From Acrocarpospora corrugata (GTDB lineage: Bacteria; Actinomycetota; Actinomycetes; Streptosporangiales; Streptosporangiaceae), in the NCBI RefSeq assembly GCF_009687845.1, contig NZ_BLAD01000051.1, positions 1 to 64,000 on the forward strand: a stretch of 64,000 bases of DNA, given 5' to 3'. A model generated the notes under the pieces. That model saw only the letters and a list, made by a program, of their open reading frames with translations, had not been told where the DNA came from and ran no database searches. The translations under genes and the position numbers were made by a program. Of the stretch, positions 46,149-55,761 are shown one piece after another (positions within the stretch are counted from its first letter, which is position 1; every line of letters starts with the position of its first letter).

Positions 46149-46556
46149 ATGGACGAAATTGCCCAAGTGCTTGCTCGGTATACCTACGCGATCGACACGG
46201 GCGACTGGGATCGCCTCGACGAGGTGTTCACCGAGGACGCGGTGCTCGACTACACCTCGGCGGGCGGCATCAAGGGCTCCCGCGCCGAGGCCAAGGCCTG
46301 GCTGGCCGAGGTGCTCGGCGCCTGGCCGGGACGGCTGCACCTGATCGGGGCCGCGTCCGTCGAGATCACCGGCGACGAGGCCGTGGTCGTCGCGTCGTTC
46401 ACCGACACGCTCTCGCCGTCCCGGCAGATGATCTTGGCGGGCACGCCGGGTCTCATTCAGGGCGGTGGCTACTATCACCACCGGCTGCGCCGTACCGAAC
46501 TGGGGTGGCGGAGCCGGGAACTGGTCGAGGAGCAGGCCTGGCGGACGATCACCTGA
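46149..46556 (+). CDS. SnoaL/NTF2-like protein
   Basis: 135 residues, cone-shaped NTF2-like fold: [29 protein letters not shown] near the N-terminus, then [17 protein letters not shown] and a beta-rich C-terminus. Members are small enzymes or binding proteins in secondary metabolism; no function can be assigned. There is no Shine-Dalgarno; TTAGAT lies 7-12 nt before ATG, so the mRNA may be leaderless. The HAD gene follows after 20 nt. Confidence 0.85.
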   Translation: MDEIAQVLARYTYAIDTGDWDRLDEVFTEDAVLDYTSAGGIKGSRAEAKAWLAEVLGAWPGRLHLIGAASVEITGDEAVVVASFTDTLSPSRQMILAGTPGLIQGGGYYHHRLRRTELGWRSRELVEEQAWRTIT

Positions 46557-46576
46557 GGACCTGCGATGCTTGGGTA

Positions 46577-47359
46577 ATGATTGAGCGCAAGCCCATCGAC
46601 TGCTGGCTGTCGGACATGGACGGCGTCCTGGTCCACGAGGGCAAGCCCGTGCCCGGCGCCGACGACTTCATCAAGAAGCTCAGCGATTCCGGCAAACGTT
46701 TCCTCGTGCTCACCAACAACTCCATCTACACCCCCCGCGACCTCTCGGTCCGGCTCCGCGTGGCCGGGCTCAACGTGCCGCCTGAGGCGATCTGGACCTC
46801 CGCGATGGCCACCGCCGACTTCCTGTCCGGGCAGCGCCCGGAGGGCTCGGCGTACGTGATCGGCGAGTCGGGCCTGACCACGGCCCTGCACGAGGCCGGT
46901 TACATCCTCACCGATTTGGACCCCGACTACGTCGTCCTGGGCGAGACCAGGACCTACAGTTTCTCCCACATCACCCGCGCGATCCGCCTGATCGAGAACG
47001 GCGCGCGTTTCATCGCCACCAACCCCGACGCGGTCGGCCCCTCCCACGAGGGCAACCTGCCGGCCTGCGGCGCGGTCGCCGCGATGATCACCAAGGCCAC
47101 GGGGGTCGAGCCGTACTTCGTCGGGAAGCCGAATCCGATGATGATGCGCAGCGCGCTCAACCGGATCGAAGGGCACAGCGAGAGCACGGCCATGATCGGC
47201 GACCGGATGGACACCGACATCGTCTGCGGCATGGAGGCCGGGCTGCACACCATCCTGGTCCTCACCGGCGTCACCCAGCGCGAGCAGATCGACCGATTCC
47301 CGTTCCGGCCGTCGCAGATCGTGTCCTCGGTGGCCGACCTGATCGATCTCGTCGAGTAG
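46577..47359 (+). CDS. HAD-IIA family phosphatase (NagD-like)
   Basis: 260 residues. HAD motif I is [12 protein letters not shown], motif II NNSIYT context (VLTNNS), and late [11 protein letters not shown] with [10 protein letters not shown] (motif IV). The cap type and [13 protein letters not shown] arrangement fit NagD-like phosphatases acting on nucleotide or sugar phosphates. It probably shares a transcript with the NTF2-like gene. Confidence 0.92.
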   Translation: MIERKPIDCWLSDMDGVLVHEGKPVPGADDFIKKLSDSGKRFLVLTNNSIYTPRDLSVRLRVAGLNVPPEAIWTSAMATADFLSGQRPEGSAYVIGESGLTTALHEAGYILTDLDPDYVVLGETRTYSFSHITRAIRLIENGARFIATNPDAVGPSHEGNLPACGAVAAMITKATGVEPYFVGKPNPMMMRSALNRIEGHSESTAMIGDRMDTDIVCGMEAGLHTILVLTGVTQREQIDRFPFRPSQIVSSVADLIDLVE

Positions 47360-47398
47360 CTGCCATGCCCTGTCAGGATCCCGTGCGAGGCTGAGGGG

Positions 47399-48025
47399 AT
47401 GAATCACCTCTACTTGGAGAACGGCCCCAAGAAGGTCTTCGCGTGCTCCATCGACTGGCCCGGCTGGTGCCGTATCGGCAACTCCGAGGACTTGGCGATC
47501 GAGGCGTTTCTCGAATACGAGCCGCGTTACCGGGTCATCGCCGAACGCGCCGGGCTGGCGTTCGACCCGGGTGAGGCGGTGGTGACCGAGCATGTCAAAG
47601 GTGACAGGACAACCGATTTCGGTGCGCCGCACGCTATTCCGCCCAGTGACTTCACCGCGGTGGCGGCGGCCGAAGCCGAGCGTGCGGCCGCGCTGCTGCG
47701 TGCCGCCTGGGACGAGCTTGACGACTACGCCGCCGTCGCTCCGGAATCTCTGCGCAAGGGGCCCCGGGGCGGCGGCCGGGACCGGACCAAGATGCTCGAC
47801 CACGTCACCGCGGCCGAGCGCGCCTATGCCCGGAAGATCGGGCTGAAGCACAAGCCGCTCAAGTCCCCCGCCGATCTGGCCGCCATGCGGGCCGACATCG
47901 CCGAAACCGTCGCGCTGCCGTCCGAGGGCGGCGCGGAACACGGCTGGCCGGTCCGGTACACCACCCGGCGCATCATCTGGCACGTCCTGGACCATCTCTG
48001 GGAGATGCAGGACCGCTCGGACTGA
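47399..48025 (+). CDS. DinB-like protein
   Basis: 208 residues. The C-terminal half has DinB-type helical bundle features (MLDHVTAAERAYARKIG and RRIIWHVLDHLWEMQDR). The N-terminal 80 residues (starting MNHLYLENGPKKVF) form a separate small domain (CSIDWPGWCRIG). Function unknown. GGGG lies just before the ATG. It converges with arfB (gap of 5 nt). Confidence 0.8.
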   Translation: MNHLYLENGPKKVFACSIDWPGWCRIGNSEDLAIEAFLEYEPRYRVIAERAGLAFDPGEAVVTEHVKGDRTTDFGAPHAIPPSDFTAVAAAEAERAAALLRAAWDELDDYAAVAPESLRKGPRGGGRDRTKMLDHVTAAERAYARKIGLKHKPLKSPADLAAMRADIAETVALPSEGGAEHGWPVRYTTRRIIWHVLDHLWEMQDRSD

Positions 48026-48030
48026 CCGGT

Positions 48031-48453
48031 TCAGTCCTCGGGGCGGCGCAGGCGCTTGAGGTTGGAACGGCGCTTCTTGTCCGCCAGGCGGTGCTCGACC
48101 GCGCCTCTGGACGGCTTGGTGGCGCGGCGTTTGCGGGGCGGCGGCGCGACGGCCTCGCGGAGCAGCTGGGCCAGGCGCATCTCGGCGGCCTCCCGGTTGC
48201 GCAGCTGCGAGCGGTACTCGGAGGCGGCGATGGTGATCGCGCCGTCGACCAGGCGGGGAGCCAGGCGGATGAGGGCCCTGGCCTTCAGGGCCGGGGTCAG
48301 CGCGGTGGTCTCGGCCACGCTGAAGGTGAGCTCGGCCCGGCTGTCGGTAGTGTTGACACCCTGCCCGCCGGGGCCGGAGGAGCGCGAGAAACGCCAGTTC
48401 AGCTCGGCCTCCGGCACGGTGATGGAAGCCGTGACGATCAGCGGTCCTGGCAT
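48031..48453 (-). CDS. arfB: Alternative ribosome-rescue factor ArfB (YaeJ-like)
   Basis: 140 residues. The catalytic GGQ loop is in SRSSGPGGQGVNTTDSR, and the C-terminal tail is rich in Arg and Lys (RKRRATKPSRGAVEHRLADK), as in ArfB, which inserts into the empty mRNA channel and hydrolyses peptidyl-tRNA on stalled ribosomes. ATG 48453 has GAGGAGGAGA upstream; the longer frame to 48513 is rejected. Confidence 0.93.
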   Translation of the reverse strand: MPGPLIVTASITVPEAELNWRFSRSSGPGGQGVNTTDSRAELTFSVAETTALTPALKARALIRLAPRLVDGAITIAASEYRSQLRNREAAEMRLAQLLREAVAPPPRKRRATKPSRGAVEHRLADKKRRSNLKRLRRPED

Positions 48454-48569
48454 TGGGCTCTCCTCCTCTCGGTGCTCGCCCCAGGGTATCCGGGCTGCAT
48501 ACCCACTGATCAACGTATTTATCGGGGTATCGGGTGACGGGATCCTGGCGGCTCGGGCAAAGTGGGCGC

Positions 48570-49403
48570 GTGACGATTGTGGGCGTGCACGGGATCGGGA
48601 AATATCACTATTTCGAGGAGGCGGGCCGGTCGCCGAGCGGCGCGGCCGAGGTGATGCGGGGAAAGTGGAACACCTACCTGCACAAGGGCCTGGGCACCGG
48701 GCGGTCGTACTCAGGGGAGCAATACCTGGCCGAGATCGCGTATTACGCGCATCACCTCCGGAAAGGCGAGCCGAAGCCGCCCAAGAAGATGGCCCCCGCC
48801 GAGAAGATGATTTTCGCCGACTGGACCAAGCAGCTCAACGGGCGGTTCGCGGCGGCGGCCGGGGAGTCGCTGACCGGGATCGCGCACCGGATGGCCGAAT
48901 GGCTGCTCGGGCGGCTGGGGGAGGGCGCGGTCCGGTTCGCCGAGGACTTCTGCCCCGAAGTGGCGACTTATCTGGGCGGCGGCGATCCGCGCACCAAGTC
49001 ACGGGACGCGGTCGCCGACACCATCCGGCGGCGCAAACCCACGGTCGTGCTCGCCCACTCCCTCGGCAGCGTCGTCACCTACGAGGCGTTCTGGGCGCAC
49101 AAAGACCTCAGGACCGACCTGCTGATCACCCTGGGCAGCCCGCTCGGCATGCGAAACGTCGTCTTCGAGCGGCTCGCCCCGGTTCCGGTCTCCGGGCGCG
49201 GCGCCCGCCCGCCCGGCGTGGCCCGCTGGATCAACGTCGCCGACAAGGACGACATCGCCGCCATCCCGCCGGGCCTGCGCCCGGCCTTCGACGGGATCGA
49301 GCGTGACATCTCCTGCAATATCGACTGGCTGGACTTTCACACCGTACGTAACTACCTCGGCAGCGGGGCGGTCACCGATCTGGTGAAGACCCACCTCCGC
49401 TGA
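48570..49403 (+). CDS. Alpha/beta-hydrolase-like protein
   Basis: 277 residues. The N-terminal VGVHGIGKY and the nucleophile elbow AHSLGS (in LAHSLGSVV) indicate an alpha/beta hydrolase of the lipase/esterase type. Proteins of this pattern are seen in actinobacterial genomes beside conflict-type loci, but here the neighbours are housekeeping. The start is GTG 48570, with GTG 48534 as alternative. Confidence 0.75.
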   Translation: MTIVGVHGIGKYHYFEEAGRSPSGAAEVMRGKWNTYLHKGLGTGRSYSGEQYLAEIAYYAHHLRKGEPKPPKKMAPAEKMIFADWTKQLNGRFAAAAGESLTGIAHRMAEWLLGRLGEGAVRFAEDFCPEVATYLGGGDPRTKSRDAVADTIRRRKPTVVLAHSLGSVVTYEAFWAHKDLRTDLLITLGSPLGMRNVVFERLAPVPVSGRGARPPGVARWINVADKDDIAAIPPGLRPAFDGIERDISCNIDWLDFHTVRNYLGSGAVTDLVKTHLR

Positions 49404-49547
49404 ACACGTTTCTGTCGCTGACTCGACGTCACTCGTTCGGCGTGCGTTCAATTACGGTGGGTAATCCAGTTGTCTGTTCACTTATGGTTTCTTCGCAGGT
49501 CAGCGGGCTAACGCGTATTCGACAACCGGGTCGTCTTTCCTGTTAGT

Positions 49548-51077
49548 GTGCAGGGAAAAGCGTCACGCAGAGTGTTCCTGTCCAGTGTGGCCGCCGGCGG
49601 GCTCCTGCTGACCGGAGCCGGATACGCGCCCACTCGATCCCTTCGTCAGGACCCGTTCGGCGCCGGTGTCGCCTCGGGTGACCCGTCGGCCGACGGCTTC
49701 GTGTTATGGACCCGGCTGGTCCTCGATCCGCTCGGGCTGAACGGCCGGGGCGGGATGCCGTCCAGGGACTACGACGTGCAGTGGCAGGTGGCCACGGACG
49801 AGCGGTTCGCCGACATCGTCCGTACCGGCACCGAGACGGCGTCGTGGCGGGCCGCGCACAGTGTGCACGTCGAGCCGGCGGGGCTTCAGGCCGGGCGGGA
49901 GTACTTCTACCGGTTCAGGACCGACGGGCACGTGTCGCCGGTGGGGCGGACCCGGACGTCGCCGGCCGGAATGTCCGCGCTGTCGTTCGCGATCGCCGCC
50001 TGCGCGCACTATGAGCACGGCTACTACACGGCGTACAAACGCCTCGCCGAGCAGGAACCCGAGCTGGTCGTGCATCTCGGGGACTACATGTACGAATACC
50101 AGCCCGACGGATACACCGCCCCCGGCGGGAACATCCGGCAGCACTCCGGCGGGCACAAGTGCGCCACCCTCGCCGACTACCGGATGCGGCACGCCCAGTA
50201 CAAGAGCGACCCCGACCTGCAGGCCGCGCACGCGGTCGCGCCCTGGCTGGTCGCCTTCGACGACCACGAGATCGAGAACAACTGGGCCGGCTCCAAGTCC
50301 AGCAGCGGCGCGCCCGCCTTCGAGCGCCGCCGCGCCAACGCGTTCCAGGCCTACTACGAGAACATGCCGCTGCGCCGCTCCAGCATCCCGCACGGCGCCG
50401 CCATCAAGATCAACAGACGGGTGACGTGGGGCGGGCTGGCCCAGTTCCACCTGCTCGACACCCGCCAGTTCCGCGACGACCAGGCCTGCGAGGACGGCGT
50501 GCGGATGGGCTGCGACGACCGCCTCGACGCGGGCCGCACCCTCCTCGGCGCGGACCAGCACCGCTGGCTGCTGGACGGCCTGGGGCGCTCGGGGGCCCGC
50601 TGGAACCTGATCGGCCAGCAGATCATCATGGCCCAGAAGGACTTCAAGCTCGGCCCCGGCAACGAGGTCAACCTCGACTCCTGGGACGGCTACGCGGCCG
50701 AGCGCACCTCGCTGCTCAAGGGCCTGCGCGGCGTCGCCAACCCGGTCGTGCTCACCGGCGACGCGCACATGCACCACGCCGCCGAGCTCTACGCCGACCC
50801 CGGCGACCCGGACACCAAGGCCGCCGTGGAGCTGGTCACCTCCTCGATCGCCAGCGACGGCGACGGCTACCGCGACACCGAGCGCACCGCCGCGACCCTC
50901 GCCGAGAATCCGCACATCTCCTACATCGACCAGCGGCGCGGCTACATCATGGCCCGGCTCACCCAGGACGAGCTCATCGCCGACTTCCGCACCCTCGACT
51001 ACATCAGTCGCCGCGGCGCGCCCGCCCGCACCTCGGCCCGCTTCACCATCCCCTCGGATGAGCGGAGTCTGGTGTGA
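49548..51077 (+). CDS. phoD: PhoD-type alkaline phosphatase, Tat-exported
   Basis: 509 residues. Tat signal ASRRVFLSS, then the PhoD N-terminal Ig-like domain (GVASGDPSADGFVLWTRL) and the metallophosphatase core: CAHYEHGY, VHLGDYMYEY, FDDHEIENNW and LTGDAHMHH. It hydrolyses phosphomonoesters or diesters in the extracytoplasm to supply phosphate. GTG 49548. The FG-GAP gene starts in its stop (GTGA). Confidence 0.93.
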   Translation: MQGKASRRVFLSSVAAGGLLLTGAGYAPTRSLRQDPFGAGVASGDPSADGFVLWTRLVLDPLGLNGRGGMPSRDYDVQWQVATDERFADIVRTGTETASWRAAHSVHVEPAGLQAGREYFYRFRTDGHVSPVGRTRTSPAGMSALSFAIAACAHYEHGYYTAYKRLAEQEPELVVHLGDYMYEYQPDGYTAPGGNIRQHSGGHKCATLADYRMRHAQYKSDPDLQAAHAVAPWLVAFDDHEIENNWAGSKSSSGAPAFERRRANAFQAYYENMPLRRSSIPHGAAIKINRRVTWGGLAQFHLLDTRQFRDDQACEDGVRMGCDDRLDAGRTLLGADQHRWLLDGLGRSGARWNLIGQQIIMAQKDFKLGPGNEVNLDSWDGYAAERTSLLKGLRGVANPVVLTGDAHMHHAAELYADPGDPDTKAAVELVTSSIASDGDGYRDTERTAATLAENPHISYIDQRRGYIMARLTQDELIADFRTLDYISRRGAPARTSARFTIPSDERSLV

Positions 51078-52423
51078 ATGCCCTGCTCGCGGCCCTGCTG
51101 CTGCCGATGCTGCCGATGGCGCCGACGTCGGCGGCGGCCTGCCCCGGCGTCGCGGCCGACTACAACGGCGACGGCCGGCCCGACCTGGCGGTGGCCATGC
51201 CGTACGCGACGGTGGGCGGCCACCTCCGGGCCGGCTCGGTCGCCCTGTTCACCGGCACCGGCGGCGGCTTCCGCAAGGGCCCGGTGATCTCCCAGGACAG
51301 CGCGGGCATCCCCGGCGAAGCCGAGCGCGGCGACGCGTTCGGCTCGGCCCTGGCCTCCGGCGACTTCAACGGCGACGGCTGCGCCGACCTGGCCGTCGGC
51401 GCGTCCGAGGAGTTCGTCGGCCGCGAGCCGGTCAACGGCGCCGACGGCCACGGCATGGTCCACCTCCTGTACGGCTCCCGCACAGGACTCCACCACGGCA
51501 AGGTCCTGGACCTGCCGGAACACGGCAGCGACCGGTTCGGGGCCGCCCTCGCGGCCGGTGACCTGGACGGCGACGGCGACGACGAACTGGCCATCGGCGC
51601 CCCCGGCTACCAGGGCGGCGGCGCGGTCGTGATCCACGGCGCCAAAATCAAAATGATCAAGAATTCCGGCACCTCGACCGACCAGTTCGGGGCCGCCCTC
51701 GCCACCGGCGACTTCGACGGCGACGGCACCGCGGAACTCGCCATCGGCGCGCCGGGCGACAACCTGACCAAGAAGGCGGAAGGCTCGGTGACCGTCCTGG
51801 CGAACGGCCGCCGGACCCTGTACAGCCAGGACAGCCCTTGGGTGAAGGGCTTCGCGGAGAGCTGGGACGGCTTCGGCTCGGCCCTGGCCGCCGCCGACTT
51901 CAACGGCGACGGCCGCGACGATCTGGCCATCGGCGTCCCCGGCGAGGGCCTGTCGATCTACGCGCGGGCGATGGAGTACGGCGAGGGCACCGTCCACGTG
52001 ATCTACGGCTCCGGCGGCGGCCTGAAGACCTCCACCACCGAGGGCTGGACCCAGAACAGCCTCGTCGGCATCCCCCGCATGTACGACCGTTTCGGCGCGG
52101 CCCTCGCCGCCGGCGACCTCAACGGCGACGGAGACGCCGAACTCGCGGTGGGCATTCCCGGCGAGAACGCCGTCCAGGTTCTCGCGGGCACCAAGTCCGG
52201 CGGCCTCACCAAGAACCACAACCTGCTCATCCCCGGCCCGAAGACCAGCGAGTTCGGCGCGGCCCTCACCATCGTGGGCGGCAACCTGGTCGTGGGCGCC
52301 CCCATGCTCGGCGAGATCACCCTCTTCCGCGGCCACCGCAAGATCGGCTCCTACCCCGGCGTCACCAAGAAGGGCGTGCGCCTGGGCAAAGGCCCCGGTC
52401 TGTACGGCTACAGCTTGATCTGA
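51074..52423 (+). CDS. Secreted FG-GAP/VCBS repeat protein
   Basis: 449 residues. Signal peptide LLAALLLPMLPM with AxA-type end (TSAAA). Six or so calcium-binding repeats of the form DxNGDGxxDLAxG (DYNGDGRPDLAV, DFNGDGCADLAVG, DLDGDGDDELAIG, DFDGDGTAELAIG, DFNGDGRDDLAIG, DLNGDGDAELAVG) make a beta-propeller. It is probably a secreted or cell-wall structural or binding protein. GTG 51074 overlaps the PhoD stop as GTGA. The 3' end overlaps the convergent MFS gene by 16 nt. Confidence 0.93.
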   Translation: MNALLAALLLPMLPMAPTSAAACPGVAADYNGDGRPDLAVAMPYATVGGHLRAGSVALFTGTGGGFRKGPVISQDSAGIPGEAERGDAFGSALASGDFNGDGCADLAVGASEEFVGREPVNGADGHGMVHLLYGSRTGLHHGKVLDLPEHGSDRFGAALAAGDLDGDGDDELAIGAPGYQGGGAVVIHGAKIKMIKNSGTSTDQFGAALATGDFDGDGTAELAIGAPGDNLTKKAEGSVTVLANGRRTLYSQDSPWVKGFAESWDGFGSALAAADFNGDGRDDLAIGVPGEGLSIYARAMEYGEGTVHVIYGSGGGLKTSTTEGWTQNSLVGIPRMYDRFGAALAAGDLNGDGDAELAVGIPGENAVQVLAGTKSGGLTKNHNLLIPGPKTSEFGAALTIVGGNLVVGAPMLGEITLFRGHRKIGSYPGVTKKGVRLGKGPGLYGYSLI

Positions 52424-53769
52424 ATCGCGACCAGCGAAATCAGCGCCGAGATGCCCATCAGCACCGCACAAATGATCATCGCCAGCTGGAACCCCGGCGA
52501 CAGCACCGCCGGATTGTCATAGGACTCTCCGGTGAGCCCGACGATCGGGGGGATCGCCGCGACCGCGAGCAGGCTGCCCGTCCGCGCGACCGCGTTGTTG
52601 ATGCCGCTCGCGATCCCCGCGTGCCGGTCGTCCGCGCTGGCCAGCACGGTCGCGGTCAGCGGCGCCACGGCCGCCGACAGCCCGAGCCCGAACACCGTCG
52701 CCGCCGGCAGCACCCCCGTCAGATAGCTGGTCCCCGCGTCGATCCTGCTCATCATCAGAAACCCCACCCCGCAGGTCAGGATCCCGGCCGTCATCGGGAT
52801 CCTCGGCCCGATCCGGCGGGCCAGCTCACCGGCCCTGGCGGAGAGCAGCAGCATCAGCACCGTCACCGGCAGCATGGCCGAACCCGCCGCGATCGGGGTG
52901 AACCCCGCCGTCACCTGAAGCTGCAGGACCAGCAGGAAGAACACCACGCCCATCGCCGCGTACATGAACAGCGTGACCACGTTCACCGAGGTGAACGTCC
53001 GCGACCTGAAGATGTCCACCGGGATCAGCGGGTTCCGGCGGGAGCGTTCGACCAGCACGAACACCACCAGCAGCACGAACCCGCCGATCATCGGCAGGTT
53101 CAGCTCCTCGATCAGGCCGTAGGTGATCCCCGCCAGCGCGAGCGCCGCCAGCGCGGAGCCGAGCAGGTCGAAGTCGCCCGACGCGCTCTCGTCCCGGCTC
53201 TCCGGCACGTGCCGCATCGCCACCGCGACCACCAGCGCCGCCAGTGGCAGGTTGATCAGGAAGATCCAGCGCCAGCCGGCCGCCTCCACGATCCACCCGC
53301 CCAGCAGCGGCCCGATCGCGGCGGCCGTGCCGCCCAGCCCCGACCAGAGGCCGATCGCCCTGGGCCGGTCCGCGCGGGCGAAACTGGCCTGGATGATCGC
53401 CAGCGACCCCGGCGTGAGCAGCGCCCCGCCGACGCCCTGGAGCGCCCGCGCCAGGATCAGGGTCTCGATGTTCGGCGCGAGCCCGCATAATGCCGACGCC
53501 ACCGCGAACCAGACCACGCCGATCAGGAAGACCTTGCGGCGGCCGTACCGGTCGCCGAGCGAGCCGCCCAGCAGGATCAGCCCGGCCAGCGTCAGCGTGT
53601 ACGCGTTGATCGTCCACTGCAGCCCGGCCACATCGGCCTCAAGGTCGGTGCCCAGCGCCCGCAGCGCCACGTTGACCACGGTGCCGTCCAGCATCGCGAT
53701 CCCCGACCCGAGCACGGTCGTGAACACGATCCACCGCCCGGCCCCCGACCTCAACTGCACAGGATTCAT
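52408..53769 (-). CDS. MFS drug:H+ transporter, DHA2-like
   Basis: 453 residues, 12-14 membrane segments. Motif A is GSLGDRYGRRKV and the N-terminal LDGTVVNVALRAL is the DHA2-type TM1 signature. It exports drugs or metabolites with protons. ATG 53769 follows GAGG. It lies 41 nt after the TetR gene and is the last gene of the heme oxygenase-TetR-MFS operon. Confidence 0.93.
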   Translation of the reverse strand: MNPVQLRSGAGRWIVFTTVLGSGIAMLDGTVVNVALRALGTDLEADVAGLQWTINAYTLTLAGLILLGGSLGDRYGRRKVFLIGVVWFAVASALCGLAPNIETLILARALQGVGGALLTPGSLAIIQASFARADRPRAIGLWSGLGGTAAAIGPLLGGWIVEAAGWRWIFLINLPLAALVVAVAMRHVPESRDESASGDFDLLGSALAALALAGITYGLIEELNLPMIGGFVLLVVFVLVERSRRNPLIPVDIFRSRTFTSVNVVTLFMYAAMGVVFFLLVLQLQVTAGFTPIAAGSAMLPVTVLMLLLSARAGELARRIGPRIPMTAGILTCGVGFLMMSRIDAGTSYLTGVLPAATVFGLGLSAAVAPLTATVLASADDRHAGIASGINNAVARTGSLLAVAAIPPIVGLTGESYDNPAVLSPGFQLAMIICAVLMGISALISLVAIQIKL

Positions 53770-53810
53770 AGAGCCATCCTCAGCCCTCCCGGGCCCTGCT
53801 CAGGACGGGC

Positions 53811-54401
53811 CTACGTCAGGGCGCGCAGGATGAAGCCGCCGGTGAACTCCTCGGCCTCTTCGGCCGTGAGGGAGCCGTCGAGCAGGGGGAGGCGTTGCGC
53901 GCCCAGGATGGCGAGAATGATCCGGGCCGTCGCGGTGACGTCGGACGGGCGGAACTCGCCGGTGGCCACGCCCGCTTCGATGATCTCGCAGAGGATGCTC
54001 TGCATGGGCGCGACGTGGGCGGCGAGGCGCTGGTAGGCGTCGGGGCCGAGGGTGACCGACAGGTCGGCAGCGCCGGGGTGCGGGTGCGCGAGCAGGCCGG
54101 TCAGCTGGAGGCGGACGAAGGCGCGGAGCCGGGCCGACGGGGAGGCGTCGGCGGGCAGGTCGCGGTGGTAGCTCTCGACGAAGTACTGGGTGACGCGTTC
54201 GGTGAAGCCCAGCAGCAGGGCGGCCTTGTCGGGGAAGTAGTTGTAGAGGACCGTGCGGGTGATGCCCGCCTCGGCCGCCACGTCGGTCATCGAGATCGCG
54301 TCGATGCCCTGACGGCGGGACAGCCGCGCCACCGCCTCCAGGATGCGTTCCTGGGTCTGGGCGCGGTGCTCGCCGATCGTCGCGGCCGAGATCCGGGGCA
54401 C
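53811..54401 (-). CDS. TetR-family transcriptional regulator
   Basis: 196 residues. N-terminal HTH: AQTQERILEAVARL, then SMTDVAAEAGITRTVLYNYF (recognition helix region), and a helical C-terminal ligand domain. GTG 54401 lies one base after the heme oxygenase stop (TGAcGTG). It is likely to autoregulate the operon through the palindromes at 55062-55125 (inferred). Confidence 0.92.
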   Translation of the reverse strand: MPRISAATIGEHRAQTQERILEAVARLSRRQGIDAISMTDVAAEAGITRTVLYNYFPDKAALLLGFTERVTQYFVESYHRDLPADASPSARLRAFVRLQLTGLLAHPHPGAADLSVTLGPDAYQRLAAHVAPMQSILCEIIEAGVATGEFRPSDVTATARIILAILGAQRLPLLDGSLTAEEAEEFTGGFILRALT

Positions 54402-54402
54402 G

Positions 54403-55041
54403 TCAGGCCGCTGTCCTGGCGAGTCGGCCGAGGTCGCCGAGGACCTCGGTGTTGAGCTGGTAGGCGAGCTTGGTCTCCCGGATGATCCGCTGCTGCTCGG
54501 CCTCGTCGACGTCGAGCGCGTCCAGGCGGCGGCGGTACTCGTCCTTGAACCGGGGCAGGCTGCCGATGTCGAAGTAGTAGAAGTCCACGCCGCCCCCGCC
54601 CTTCTCGTACCCGTAGATCTTCTGCAGTTCCATCCGGATGAACTGCCCGCCGGACAGGTCACCGAGGTATCGAGTGTAGTGGTGGGCGATATATCCGCCG
54701 GGCCAGTCGGCCACCTGGTTGATCCGGGCGACCAGGGTCCTGGTCGGCTTGCTGGGCTCGATCCGGTCGGCCCAGCCGGCTCCGAAGATCGTGGTCAGGT
54801 CGCGGACCAGGGCCTCCTCCCGGTAGAGCTCCGGGAACACGAAGGCGCCCGCGACCGGATGATCGGCGAGTGTCCGCGCGGCCCCGTCCAGCGCCAGATA
54901 GGCGAAGTAGTGCTGCGCCACCATCTCGCCGTACGCCTCGGGACTGAGCCGTCCGGACATCAGGCTCTTCAGATAGCCGTCGTCCTCGGCGGACCCGTGA
55001 TCGCCCCAGGTCGCCGCCCGCAGAACCTCTGAAAAGCCCAT
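54403..55041 (-). CDS. Heme oxygenase (biliverdin-producing)
   Basis: 212 residues, all-helical. The distal-helix glycine-rich motif TRYLGDLSGGQ is diagnostic, and the proximal heme ligand is probably the His of WGDHGSAEDDGYL. It converts heme to biliverdin, CO and iron. ATG 55041 follows AAAGGAG. First gene of the HO-TetR-MFS operon. Confidence 0.93.
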   Translation of the reverse strand: MGFSEVLRAATWGDHGSAEDDGYLKSLMSGRLSPEAYGEMVAQHYFAYLALDGAARTLADHPVAGAFVFPELYREEALVRDLTTIFGAGWADRIEPSKPTRTLVARINQVADWPGGYIAHHYTRYLGDLSGGQFIRMELQKIYGYEKGGGGVDFYYFDIGSLPRFKDEYRRRLDALDVDEAEQQRIIRETKLAYQLNTEVLGDLGRLARTAA

Positions 55042-55061
55042 CTGATCTCCTTTAAGGGTTG

Positions 55062-55125
55062 TTCATGACGAAGTGTCACAAAAAACCGGCGGGCTCGTCA
55101 ACGGGTTGACGACAGTGTGTCATGA
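55062..55125. promoter_or_regulatory. Operator region with nested palindromes upstream of the HO-TetR-MFS operon
   Basis: Outer arms TTCATGAC (55062-55069) and GTCATGAA (55118-55125); inner perfect palindrome CGTCAAC-GG-GTTGACG (55095-55110); plus TGAC-N5-GTCA (55066-55078). The spacing 20-84 nt upstream of the heme oxygenase ATG fits a promoter covered by operators, probably for the TetR protein of the same operon. The right outer arm slightly enters the response-regulator stop. Confidence 0.7.
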
Positions 55126-55761
55126 ACCTGGCCGCACCAGCCCGATCTCGTACGCGTGCACGATGGCCTGCGCCCGATCGCGTAACCCCAGCTTGGCCAG
55201 AATCCGCCCGATATGCGTCTTGACCGTCTGCTCGGACAGCACCAGCTCCTGGGCGATCTCCCGGTTCGACAGCCCCTGCGCGATCAGCGTGAGCACCTCC
55301 GTCTCCCGTTCGGTCAGGCGCTCCACCCGCCGCAGCCCGCCCGGCCGGGGCAGCCGGGTGAACTCGGCGATCAGCCGCCGCGTCACCCGGGGCGACAGCA
55401 GCGCCTCCCCGGCCGCGACCACCCTGACCGCCTCGGCCAGCTGCGCCGCGGACGCGTCCTTCAGCAGGAACCCGCTGGCGCCCGCGCGGAGCGCCGCGTA
55501 GAGGTACTCGTCGAGGTCGAAGGTGGTGAGGATGAGCACCCGCGCGGTGCTGATCCGGGCGGTGGCGGCGATGCCGTCCATGCCCGGCATCCGGATGTCC
55601 ATCAGCACCACGTCGGGTTTCAGCTGCTCGGTCTGGAAAACCGCCTCCGCCCCGTCCGCGGCTTCGCCGACGACCTCGATGTCCGGCTGGGCGTTCAGGA
55701 ACGCGGCGAAACCGGCCCGGACCATGCCCTGGTCGTCGGCGATCAGCACCCGGATCGTCAC
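55120..55761 (-). CDS. NarL/FixJ-type response regulator
   Basis: 213 residues. Receiver domain: IADDQGMVRAGF (acidic pair), VVLMDIRMPGMDG (phospho-Asp), ILTTF and LLKDAS (Lys). LuxR-type HTH: LTERETEVLTLIAQGLSNRE and SEQTVKTHIGRIL. GTG 55761 overlaps the kinase stop by 4 nt (GTGA). Confidence 0.95.
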   Translation of the reverse strand: MTIRVLIADDQGMVRAGFAAFLNAQPDIEVVGEAADGAEAVFQTEQLKPDVVLMDIRMPGMDGIAATARISTARVLILTTFDLDEYLYAALRAGASGFLLKDASAAQLAEAVRVVAAGEALLSPRVTRRLIAEFTRLPRPGGLRRVERLTERETEVLTLIAQGLSNREIAQELVLSEQTVKTHIGRILAKLGLRDRAQAIVHAYEIGLVRPGS

